The notes beneath the pieces are model-generated. The model ran no database searches and was not told where the DNA came from. It was given only the letters and a program-made list of their open reading frames with translations. DNA of 64,000 nt from Torymus aiolomorphi (taxonomy: Eukaryota; Arthropoda; Insecta; Hymenoptera; Torymidae): positions 226,253,876-226,317,875 of the forward strand of contig CM070873.1 in assembly GCA_036365515.1 (NCBI GenBank), written 5' to 3'. A program made the position numbers and the translations under genes. The stretch's first letter is position 1. Each line of letters starts with the position of its first letter. Positions 13,050-21,999 of the stretch are shown here, one piece after another.

Positions 13050-14350
13050 CCTGGATCTTAGCTTCTACTCAATCGATTTTAACCGGACAGGTTTCATTTT
13101 TTTTTGTTTTTTTTGTGTAATGGCGGCTCAAAAATTCGTTTATTGATTGGCCGATGCGTTTTTGTTTTATTTCGAACTTTCGATTTTCTCAAAATTGATT
13201 TTTGCTTTTTTTTTGAATGATAAGATCGGGATATTTGAATCGAATGGACAGCAATCAAAAGAGCATTAAAATACCTATATTTAAAAAAAAAAAATTTCTC
13301 TAGCTCTGACGGTTCTTTTGTTATTAACAAAAACGTTTCTTTCTTAAAGCTTATAACTCCCCAACCTAAATGGTTATTTTTTTGAAAAAAATCATGATAA
13401 TGCAGAATATAAATTGCTATAATCTGTAAAAATTTGAATCCATTTTGTCGACTGGTTTTTAAGAAAAAAATTGAAATATAAAAAAATGAGTTTTGTATGT
13501 CCAACGATTACGGGAGCAAAATTGACTTAATCGCTTAGAAATTCCTTGTAGAGGTAGATTTTGCATAGCTCTCAGTTGAGTTCTTTGGGCAAAATGATTA
13601 GTCCAGAAATTTCAGAAATATTTGAGGTTAAAATTTTTTTAACCTTTTTTTCAAATCGTAATTTCATGAGAACGGCTTCATGTATCAGCTCCAAATTTAT
13701 AGACAATTTTATATTTGATATAGATAATATATGTGCGAGTTTTCATCTAGATCGTACCATTACTTTTTGAGATATTTGATTTTGAAAATTTTCGTATTTT
13801 ACAAAGTCATTTTCTTTGTCGCATGATAACTAGAGAAAACAAAAATTGGTTTAATCATGTTGAAATTTTGTGGAGATGTAGAGTTTATATATTATCGTAT
13901 AAGTCCTTTAGGTAAAAGAATTATCTCATGATTTCTAGAGATATTTAAGGTTAAAATTTTTTACGATTTTTTTCAAAATCGTAATTTCTCAATGACAACT
14001 TCATGTATCAGCTTGAAATTTATAGACTATTTTGTATGCGATATAGGCCATACCTGCGTAAAATTTCATCCAGATTATGTGGTTACTTTTTGAGATGTGT
14101 TGATATTTAAAATTTTAGTATTTTTGAAAATGACTTTCTTTGTTGTCGCACAATATAACTAGATTAAAATTGTTTTAATTTCTTTGAAATTTAGTGGAGA
14201 TGTAGAGTTTGTATATTATTTATTAGAAGAGTTCTTAGGGTAAAAGAATTCGTTTATGAATTTCAGATGTATTTGAGGTTAAAACTATTTTAGTTCTCTT
14301 TTAAAATCGTAATTATTCGGGAACGCATTTATGTATACTAGAAAATAGAA
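12796..14350 (-). repeat. Hairpin-ended repeat, copy 2 of a tandem pair
   Basis: It starts with the same hairpin (12796-12814) and repeats the first 400 bp of the preceding copy almost word for word. It carries a (GCGT)n-(GT)n tract at 12930-13046. Internally (13500-14330) it contains several diverged units of about 330 bp beginning near TTAATCGCTTAGAAATTCCT and ending with AGATATTTGAGGTTAAAATT. Non-coding. Confidence 0.75.
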
Positions 14351-14858
14351 ATGGCATGCGCTATGCGCTATGCGCGCGTGTTGTGTACCTGCTTTTGTTT
14401 TGTAATAGCCATTTATTATTTTTAAAGTTAGACCCTTTTTCTTACATCGGAAATTTTAGAAAGAGCACACAAATACGGACAATCATACTACTAGAGACAA
14501 GTACCCTATGTGTGAAATTTCACAAAGAAAATATAATTTGAAGTAAAGGTTATTTAGGAATTTTAAAAGGTTTTGACGATAATATTACAATCAATTATTG
14601 TATTTATTTTTCACACACAATTTGAAAAAAAACCATACCTATTATTTTATTCATATTTTATAAATAATTTAAAAATTAATACTTTTTAATCTTGATAAAT
14701 GAATTTAATTGTAATTATGTTATAAATTGTTGCAAAAAATTATAAATTTTGTTATTACTAGTCTTCTCTAAGCGCGCTTTACACCACTTTTGTTTTTGTA
14801 ACCTATGAACCCCCATTTTCGTTCTTTTGATTTTCTTATATGCTGCAGCCAATGTTAC
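14351..14858. other. AT-rich DNA
   Basis: No gene or clear repeat is supported. Confidence 0.5.
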
Positions 14859-15100
14859 TTAACCCTTTGAAGCATGGTGGTCCCTATAGGGACCACCTTT
14901 TTGATCTGCTCTTTTTATTTGTAAAAATTGTTTTTTTTCATTATGTATGAATGGTTTTAGGCTTTTCTGATAGCTAAAAGCTTAGGCTACAATTCTATGC
15001 TACTAATATTTCAAATTTATTTGTTGTTAAATTGTTATAAGTAAACAAATAGTAAAAAAATGCAATTTTTCAAGAAAAAATGTATGCTTCAAAGGGTTAA
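14859..15100. mobile_element. piggyBac-type MITE
   Basis: TTAA (14859-14862) is followed by CCCTTTGAAGCATGGTGG. The other end is ATGCTTCAAAGGG then TTAA (15097-15100). The terminal inverted repeats are 14 bp. The small palindrome GGTGGTCCCTATAGGGACCA lies just inside the left end. TTAA duplication and TTAACCCTTT termini are characteristic of the piggyBac superfamily. At about 240 bp it is a non-autonomous miniature element. Confidence 0.85.
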
Positions 15101-15199
15101 TAGAATGAACTTTTCTTGAAAAATCTTTAAATTACATTTTCTTTTTTTAATTTTTAATTAATTGTGATGCATTGTTTTCACCCTTCATTATAGAAATAT

Positions 15200-15622
15200 G
15201 TATATTGAAGTTGTTTGTCTTTGATCTAATCTGGGACCAAGATGTTAATTAAATAAAACTACTTGTTTTATCTAAAAAATTGCGACGTTTCGTCGATCTG
15301 TATTGTCGCCCTCTTCAGACACTTTATTACTATTTGTACAAAGATAATTTTACAAAAATTTCATACTAAAAATATATATACTGTTAAACAAATCTTATTG
15401 AACAATAATTATTCAAAATTATTTTTTGAAAAATTTGTCAAAACAAGAATCAATTTTATAAAATATAATAATAAGAATAATACAAATAAGACTACTTCAC
15501 ATAATCCTTGAATAGTAATTCCACTACCACACATCAAAAATTTCTATAAAAAATGTTCAATACCTTTAAAGAACAAATTATAAAAACAGTTCCAACAGTT
15601 ACAAAAACTCTCAACAATATCA
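15200..15622 (+). mobile_element. Penelope-like retroelement, left part with inverted pseudo-LTR
   Basis: 15200-15365 is the reverse complement of the element's other end (29250-29417) and carries the phrase GCGACGTTTCGTCGAT. The part just before 15622 reads on the plus strand as the end of a Penelope-like reverse transcriptase linker (TVPTVTKTLNNIIK). It runs precisely across the TTAA insertion into the sequence at 26069. Inverted or pseudo-LTR arrangements around 5'-truncated copies are typical of Penelope elements. The RT domain itself is absent. Confidence 0.7.
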
Positions 15623-15764
15623 TTAAGGGGGTGTCAAACTCAATTCTGCGATTTGACCGACCCATAGGTCGGTAAGGTAGGAAGTACATACTATTGATGA
15701 AATATGACACAAGCGCCATCTCTGGAAAATCGTAATAGATTTTAACATAGATGGCGCTACATAT

Positions 15765-16295
15765 TTCAAAAATATTAAAGATACGCGTTTTTTTATTACA
15801 AACAATTGTACATATTTCGCGTATACGTATTTCTTTTTATAATTAATTATGCGTATTTTGCGTATACGCATTTTTATTGTTAATAATAGTGCGTATTTCA
15901 CATATATACGCATATTTATTACAAATAATTCTGCGCATTTCGCTTATACGCATTTTATAATAAATAATTTGGTGTATTTCGCCTATACACATGTTTTATT
16001 ATAAATAATTATGCGTATTTCGCTTATACGCACTTTTCAGTGTTATTAATTGTGCGCATTTTGCCTATACGCATTTTATAATAAATAATTTTGTGTATTT
16101 CGCCTATACACATGTTTTATTATAAATAATTATGCGTATTTCGCTTATACGCACTTCTCAGTGTTATTAATCGTGTGCATTTTGCCTACACGCATTTTAT
16201 AATAAATAATTTTGTGTATTTCGACTATACACATGTTCTATTATAAATAAATGTGCGCATTTCGCCTATACAAATTTCTTATAATAATGAGATGC
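15765..16295. repeat. 40-bp dyad minisatellite, array 1
   Basis: About 12 units of roughly 40 bp. Each is built around an imperfect palindrome such as TGCGTAT-ttcgcct-ATACGCA followed by an AT-rich spacer (TTATAATAAATAATT). From about 15960 three unit types alternate, giving a period near 121 bp. A variant unit reads GTGTAT-ttcgcct-ATACAC, so both arms changed together. Confidence 0.9.
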
Positions 16296-16394
16296 AGATT
16301 CGTCACTTTATTATATAGTCTCAGTTATTATTGACGTTTCAAAATTCAGGACGTCGCCTCGCATGATTGCAACTGTTTTCTTAAAAATGGTAGT

Positions 16395-17275
16395 GCGTTT
16401 CGTAGGTTTTTGTGTCCCGGTGAAGGGACAGATCGGATGCGAGGTCTAGGTGTTTAGATGGCCGATGATGGAGTCCGGGTTATGCGCTCCATAGGTTTTT
16501 GTACTCAGGTGTCGAGACAGCTCGATTACGAGGTCTAGCTGTTCCAGGTGGCCGGTGATAGAGTGTAAGTGATGCGCTCCGAAGATTTTTGTGTCCAGAT
16601 GTCGGGACAGATCGTATGCGAGGTCTGAGCGTTCCAGGTGGACGATGATGGAGTTTACGTGATACGCTCCGTAGGTTTTTGTGTCCAGAGACCAAGACAA
16701 ATCGAATGCGAGGTCTAGGTGTTACAGATGGCCGATGATGGAGTCCGGGTAGTGCGCTTCGTAGGTTTTTGAGTCTTGGTGTCGGGACAGCTCGAATACG
16801 AGGTCTAGCTGTTCCAGGCGGCTGATGATACGCTTCGTAGACTTCGGTGTCCAGGTGTTTTGACAGATCGGATGCGAGGTCTAGGTGTTCCAGGCGGCCG
16901 ATGATGGAGTTCGGGTAGTACGCTCCGTAGGTTTTTGTGTCCAGGTGAAGGGACAGGTCGGATGCGAGGTCTAGGTGTTGCAGATGGCCGATGATGTAAT
17001 CCGGGTGATGCGCTCTGAAGATTTTTGTGTCCAGGTGTCGGGACAGATCGGATGCGAGGTTTAGGCGTTCCAGGTAGCCGATGATGGAGTTTACGTGACG
17101 CGCTCCGTAGGTTTTTGTGTCCAGAGGCCAGGACAAATCGAATGCGAGGTCTAGGTGTTCCAGATGGTCGATGAGTCCGGGTAGTGCGCTCCGTAGGTTT
17201 TTGTGTCCAGGTGAAGGGACAGGTCGGATGCGAGGTCTAGGTGTTTAGATGGCCGATGATGGAGTCCAATTTAAT
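16395..17275 (-). repeat. 90-bp (30-codon) tandem repeat, array 1
   Basis: About ten units of 86-94 bp, with GGTTTTTGTGTCCAGGTG, CAGATCGGATGCGAGGTCTA and GGCCGATGATGGAG recurring. On the minus strand the period is 30 codons. The longest frame (17136-16480) repeats a peptide like LDTKTYGAHHPDSIIGHLEH followed by LDLASDLSRH before losing phase. The repeat is enriched for in-frame preservation over several units, but no start, signal or domain is visible. I do not call it a gene. Confidence 0.85.
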
Positions 17276-17722
17276 ATTATGATTTTCAAAATATTACCTG
17301 TATCTGAAATTTTGTGGCACTGTACTGCACTTTTTGTACATATTCTGGATGTAGTTTACAAAATTTCTACCAAGAGATAGTTTAGATTTGGTTTTTATTT
17401 TTTGGTTGAGGGTTTAATTGTTCATTGAAATTTAAACAAATTTCAATGTTTTTATTTTTTTATTCAATCTAACCATAAAAAAAATGTCAATATGAAATCA
17501 AGTTATCTTTTGGTAGATTTTAAGTATTTGCTGCTAAAAATATATTGGATATTTCAGGTGAAGTCAGCAGCTCAAAATTTTAAAATCGCTCAAAACTCGT
17601 TTTCTTTTAGTTTTTTATGAACAAAAAATGTTTCTCAAATTTTAAATCGATATTTGCAAAAATAAAAAAACTATGCAACATTGAAAATTCAATTTTTTGC
17701 AATTTTTGGTTAAAATCCAAGT

Positions 17723-17947
17723 TTATTCATTTTTTAACTCAAAATCTTGAAACTTTTTGTATAGTACATTGATTGGCAAAAGGTTTGCATTTTTTCTGTA
17801 GAATGTGCCAGTATTTATTTTATGACTCTTTTTGAAAGTCTCTGATTGGCTGCTTCTTAGTATACCTTCATCAAAGGATATTGAGGCTGCGGCCAAATAT
17901 TCTTTATTCGACAAATTTTTTTGTATTCTTCTTCGAAAACCCTTCAA
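17723..17947 (-). CDS. Mirror copy of the unrecognised palindrome frame
   Basis: 74 codons on the minus strand in the left palindrome arm, the counterpart of 18480-18722. The start differs (MKGFRRRIQKN), but from LSNKEYLAAAS onward the two agree at nearly every residue, to the shared end LKNE. The differences between arms are mostly conservative. As with its partner, no family is recognised, and the match may reflect arm-to-arm gene conversion rather than function. Confidence 0.22.
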   Translation of the reverse strand: MKGFRRRIQKNLSNKEYLAAASISFDEGILRSSQSETFKKSHKINTGTFYRKNANLLPINVLYKKFQDFELKNE

Positions 17948-18479
17948 AATGCTTTTTTGATCAATACTGGCCGAGCAAAGGAAAAAAGTGGATTTTTTGA
18001 AATATCAAGAAAAATCCATAATTTCAATTATTGATAACATGATTAATGAAACTGAACATTATTCATACATCTTATGGCATGGACCGTACCACTGAATTTT
18101 GTTAGAACATCAAGTAGAACATTATAAATATCTATTTTCAATAATATTAGGCTTACACAATAACCAATACCTAATTATGAATTAATAATAAATTAAGCTA
18201 TAGAGGTTAATTACTATAAAGCTGTCAAAATGAAATCAGGCAACAGACTGATAATTTCATTCATAATTAGGTATCGCTTATTGTGTAAGCCTAATATTAT
18301 TGAAAATAGATATTTCTAATGTTCTATTTGATGCTCTAACAAAATTCAGTGGTACGGTCCATGCCATAAGATGTATGAATAATATTCAGTTTCATTAATC
18401 ATGTTATCAAAAATTGAAATTATGGATTTTTCTTGATATTTAAAAAAATTGTAACTTTTTTCCCTATGCTCTGCCAGTA

Positions 18480-18722
18480 TTGATAAAAAAGCATTTTGAA
18501 GGGTTTTCGAAGAAGAATACAAAAAAAAATTTGTCGAATAAAGAATATTTGGCCGCAGCCTCAATATCCTTTGATGAAGGTATACTAAGAAGCAGCCAAT
18601 CAGAGACTTTCAAAAAGGGTCATAAAATAAATACTGGCACATTCTACAGAAAAAATTCAAACCTTTTGCCAATCAATGTACTATACAAAAAGTTTCAAGA
18701 TTTTCAGTTAAAAAATGAATAA
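18480..18722 (+). CDS. Unrecognised 80-codon frame in palindrome arm
   Basis: This open frame lies in the right arm of the 17550-18895 palindrome. Its mirror image (17947-17723, minus strand) encodes nearly the same peptide. The shared core includes NKEYLAAASISFDEGILRSS and HKINTGTFYRK, with a few substitutions between arms (G/S, S/A, Q/E). The composition is that of a plausible protein rather than AT noise, and stops are absent from both arms over the shared stretch. Homogenisation of palindrome arms could preserve this without selection. I recognise no family, signal peptide or membrane segment. It may be a fragment of a captured gene or of an older element's protein. Coding status is uncertain. 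Confidence 0.25.
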   Translation: MIKKHFEGFSKKNTKKNLSNKEYLAAASISFDEGILRSSQSETFKKGHKINTGTFYRKNSNLLPINVLYKKFQDFQLKNE

Positions 18723-19317
18723 ACTTGGATTTTAACAAAAAATTGCAAAAAAATTGAATTTTCAATATTGCATAGCTTTTTTATTTTTGCAAATATCGAC
18801 CTAAAATTTGAGGAACATTTTTTATTCATAAAAACTAAAAGAAAACGAGTTTTGAGGGATTTTAAAATTTTGAGCTGCTGACTTCACGTGAATATTCCAT
18901 ATACGTGAAACAACAGGAGGGTGTAACAAAATTTGAGACCAAGGGTTGAACTTCAAATGAACCTGAGTATGGTATATAAGTTGATCCGCATTTTAAAATA
19001 TACACCTTCCATCATATAAACGCATAACTGCAAATTGAACATTTTAACAAAATTTGTATTATTAGAAGTATTGTCATTAATAATTACTTTGCATTATACT
19101 TGTCATGCTACTGAATGATTGGCAAAAGTAGAGCTACTATAATTTCATTGAGCTAGGCTCATAAGTTTCTTTAGCTTCTTTTCAAATTTTATGAGTTTTG
19201 TTGAAAAAAAACGGAAAAGAATTAATTTTATGTCAAGACATCTAGTTTCTTATAAATAGATAACTAAATAAACTCATGTAATTGTAATTCTTTTCTGTTA
19301 TAATTAAATATGTTCGC

Positions 19318-19590
19318 CCATACACCTTTCCTTATAACTAATAATTGTGCGTATTTCGTCTATACGCATTTTTGCATTATAAACAACTGTGCGTATTTCG
19401 TTTATACATATTTTTGATATTATAAATAATTGTGCGTATTTCGCTTGTACGAATTTTTTATTATAAATAATTGTGCGTATTTCGCCTATACGCATTTTTG
19501 TATGATAAATAATTGTGCGCATTTCGCATATACGCATTATTTATTATGAATAATTGTGCGTATTTCGCCTATACGCATTTTAATATTTAC
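19318..19590. repeat. 40-bp dyad minisatellite, array 2
   Basis: Six to seven further units with the core TGCGTATTTCGCCTATACGC and an AT-rich spacer ending ATAAATAATTG. Same family as 15765-16295, from which it is separated by the 90-bp array and the big palindrome. Confidence 0.9.
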
Positions 19591-19724
19591 TATTTTTTTT
19601 ATTACAAACACATGTCAATTTGAACGTAATTACGTTCGAATAAGTATTTATTTATAATCACGATTTTTACTTATAGTATAAAATTACGTGATTAGTAATA
19701 CTTTAAGTTTTGACATGTCCAACA

Positions 19725-20162
19725 CCTATTAGCCAAAAACTACGGAGCGCACCACCTAAATATCGTCACCGGCTTCCCCGAAGACCTGGACCACGTATTA
19801 GATACGCCCTGATATCCAAACGCAAAAGACTACAAAGCGCACCACCTAGACCTCGTCATCGGCTACCCTGAACACCTGCGTATTAGATGCGCCCTGATAT
19901 TTTAATGCAAAAAACCTAGACTCCATCATCGGCTACCACAAAGACCTAAACCACGCATTTGATACGTTCCAACATCTAGAGACAAAAAACTACGGAGCGC
20001 ACGACCTAGACATCATCATCGGCTACCCCGAACACTTTGACTACGTATTAGATGCGTCCTGGGATCTAAACGCAAAAAACTTCGGAGCGCATCACCTCGA
20101 CTCCATCATTGACCACCTCAAAGACCTAGACGACGCATTCGATGCTTTCAATTATCGATAAG
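19725..20162 (+). repeat. 90-bp repeat, array 2 (opposite orientation)
   Basis: About five units containing ACTACGGAGCGCACCACCTA and ATCGGCTACCCCGAACACCT. They are the reverse complement of the 16395-17275 family, so the 90-bp arrays sit as an inverted pair around the centre of this part of the TTAA element. Plus-strand translation gives the same kind of peptide (NAKNYGAHHLDSII), with stops and frameshifts between units. Confidence 0.8.
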
Positions 20163-20550
20163 TAACACTTCCTTATAATAGTTGTCATTTCCGTATTAGC
20201 AGGTAGCAACCGTTACCGCTATAGTATTTCTCCCTTACAATTGAAGGTGGAAGCAATGTATACTAAAATCGTGTAACGCTGTTACGTCGGTATATGCCGC
20301 TGATCCAACGATCGTATAATTGTGTAATTGTTGTAGTATGAAAAGCAACATACCGTAAAAGTATGGGTCCCTTACTAAGATTGCTAAAACCACCTTACTT
20401 ATATAGTAAAGGAACTCCTATACTCCACGAGTAAGCCGTTTTAACTGTAGCAGTAAGAGTTTTCTTTCCGTGTGCACCCGCAGAAAACTGTTACTTTTTG
20501 GGGAGATATAATTCGTACCTAAAAATCAGGTGTGCCCTAAATACTGACAT
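20163..20550. other. Unique sequence between repeat arrays of the TTAA element
   Basis: Moderate-GC sequence without a clear repeat, domain or gene. It is the longest stretch of the left half of the element that I cannot assign to a repeat. Confidence 0.45.
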
Positions 20551-21096
20551 TAGTCTAGGCACCAGGGGGTTTCCGTGGCCGATGGATGTCCACGCCTCCA
20601 CCAAAGCTTTTCTTACGTATTTTTGTCTGCTGATTCTGAATTTCGAAGGTGGACAGTCGCCAGAATGTTAGTTTTTTGTTATTAACAATTTAATTGTTTA
20701 AACTGCGGCCAAATCAATATGATTAATTATAACTGAATCCTAACTGTCTAAAACTGTAGTAAATTGATCTAGAATTATGCACGTTTGCGCTCGAATTCGC
20801 GACTTATTGCACTAAATTTGCAATAATTCGGGTTCTAATCAAAATTTTTCAATTCTGAAAAAACGAGCATATTCTAGATCAATTTACTACAGTTTTAGGC
20901 AGTTAGGATTCAGTTATAATTAATCATATTGATTTGGCAGCAATTTAAACAATTAAATTGTTAATAACAAAAAACTAACAGTCTGGCGACGTTCCACCTT
21001 CGAAATTCAGAATCAGCAGTCAAAAATACGTAAGAAAAGCTTTGGTGGAAGTGTGGACATCCATCGGCCACGGAAACCCCCCTGGCACCTAGACTA
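20551..21096. repeat. Palindrome with ~225-bp arms
   Basis: The left end TAGTCTAGGCACCAGGGGG and right end CCCCCCTGGCACCTAGACTA are complementary apart from single-base differences. The arms run inward to TAGAATTATGC and GCATATTCTAGA around a roughly 95-bp spacer near 20825. It abuts the 317-bp satellite directly. Confidence 0.85.
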
Positions 21097-21995
21097 CATC
21101 TCGAGTCTGTCGCGGGAGCGCAGACATTCAAGTATACCTTCGTCGTCCCTTCTCCGTCGTGTCCGCCTAGGTGATGTCCTCGGGAAGTGGTAGTTGCGTT
21201 GGCTGCCCTCGAGGAGAGTAGAATGATATGAAGACCTGTTGTCTTCTGCAGGAGCTCTTCGCCTAGAGCAAAACAAAATATATTAATAATGTTTTAGGCA
21301 GTAGGGATGAGGAGAGCAGTATCAAACTGCCAGGAACAGAGGAGTAGACAGATGGAAAGTTGGAGGCTAGGTTCGGCTATACTACAGGATAAAGTCCAAA
21401 TCCGAAGTGAAGTACTTACTCGAGTGTCACGGAAGCGCGAACTACATTCAACTACACCTTCGCCCTCCCTTCTCCGTTGTGTTCGCCTAGGTGATGTCCT
21501 CGGGAAGTGGTAGTTGCGTTGGCTGTCCTCGAGAAGAGTAGAATTATATGAAGACTTGTTGTCTTCTACAGGAGCTCTTCACCTAGGACAATACGAAATA
21601 TATTAATAATGTATTAAGGAGTAGGGATGAGGATAGCAGTATCGAACTGCCAGGAACAGAGGAGTAGACCGATGGAAAGTTGGAGACTAGGTTCGGCTGT
21701 ACTACAAGATAAAGTCCAAATCCGAAGTGAAATACTTACTCGAGTCTGGCACAGGAGATCAAACTATATTTATATACACCTTCGCTCTCACTTCTACGAT
21801 ATGTTTGTCTAGCTGATGTCTTCAGGACGTGGTAGTTGTGTTGGCTGCCCTGGAGGAGAGTAGAATTATATGAAGACGTGTTGTCTTCTGCAGGAGCTCT
21901 TCGCCTAGGGCAAAACAGAATATATTAATAAAGTGTTAAGCATATAGGAATGAGGATAGCAGTATCGACCTGCCAGAAACAGAGGGAGTAGATAG
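21097..21995. repeat. Satellite of ~317-bp units
   Basis: Nearly three units start with CTCGAGT at about 21102, 21419 and 21740. Each carries GATGTCCTCGGGAAGTGGTA, GAAGACNTGTTGTCTTCTRC and CAGTATCRAACTGCCAGGAA. GC content is higher than in the following satellite. The junction into the next array is abrupt (GATGGAAAGTTAAGATATCTG). Confidence 0.9.
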
Positions 21996-21999
21996 ATGG

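Larger units (their letters stand above)
17550..18895. repeat. Large palindrome with ~635-bp arms
   Basis: The left arm starts near GTGAAGTCAGCAGCTCAAAA (about 17560). The right arm ends with TTTTGAGCTGCTGACTTCAC (about 18870-18889). The arms meet around a 75-bp spacer (about 18184-18257). A fragment of the same family lies at about 61480-61600 (TTTTTTAACTCAAAAACTTG and TTTTTGTATAGCACATTAAA). Confidence 0.85.

Noticed and set aside
15765..17275. CRISPR-like array of regularly spaced repeats
   Set aside because: Units are contiguous tandem repeats without unique spacers, in a eukaryotic context with no associated genes.
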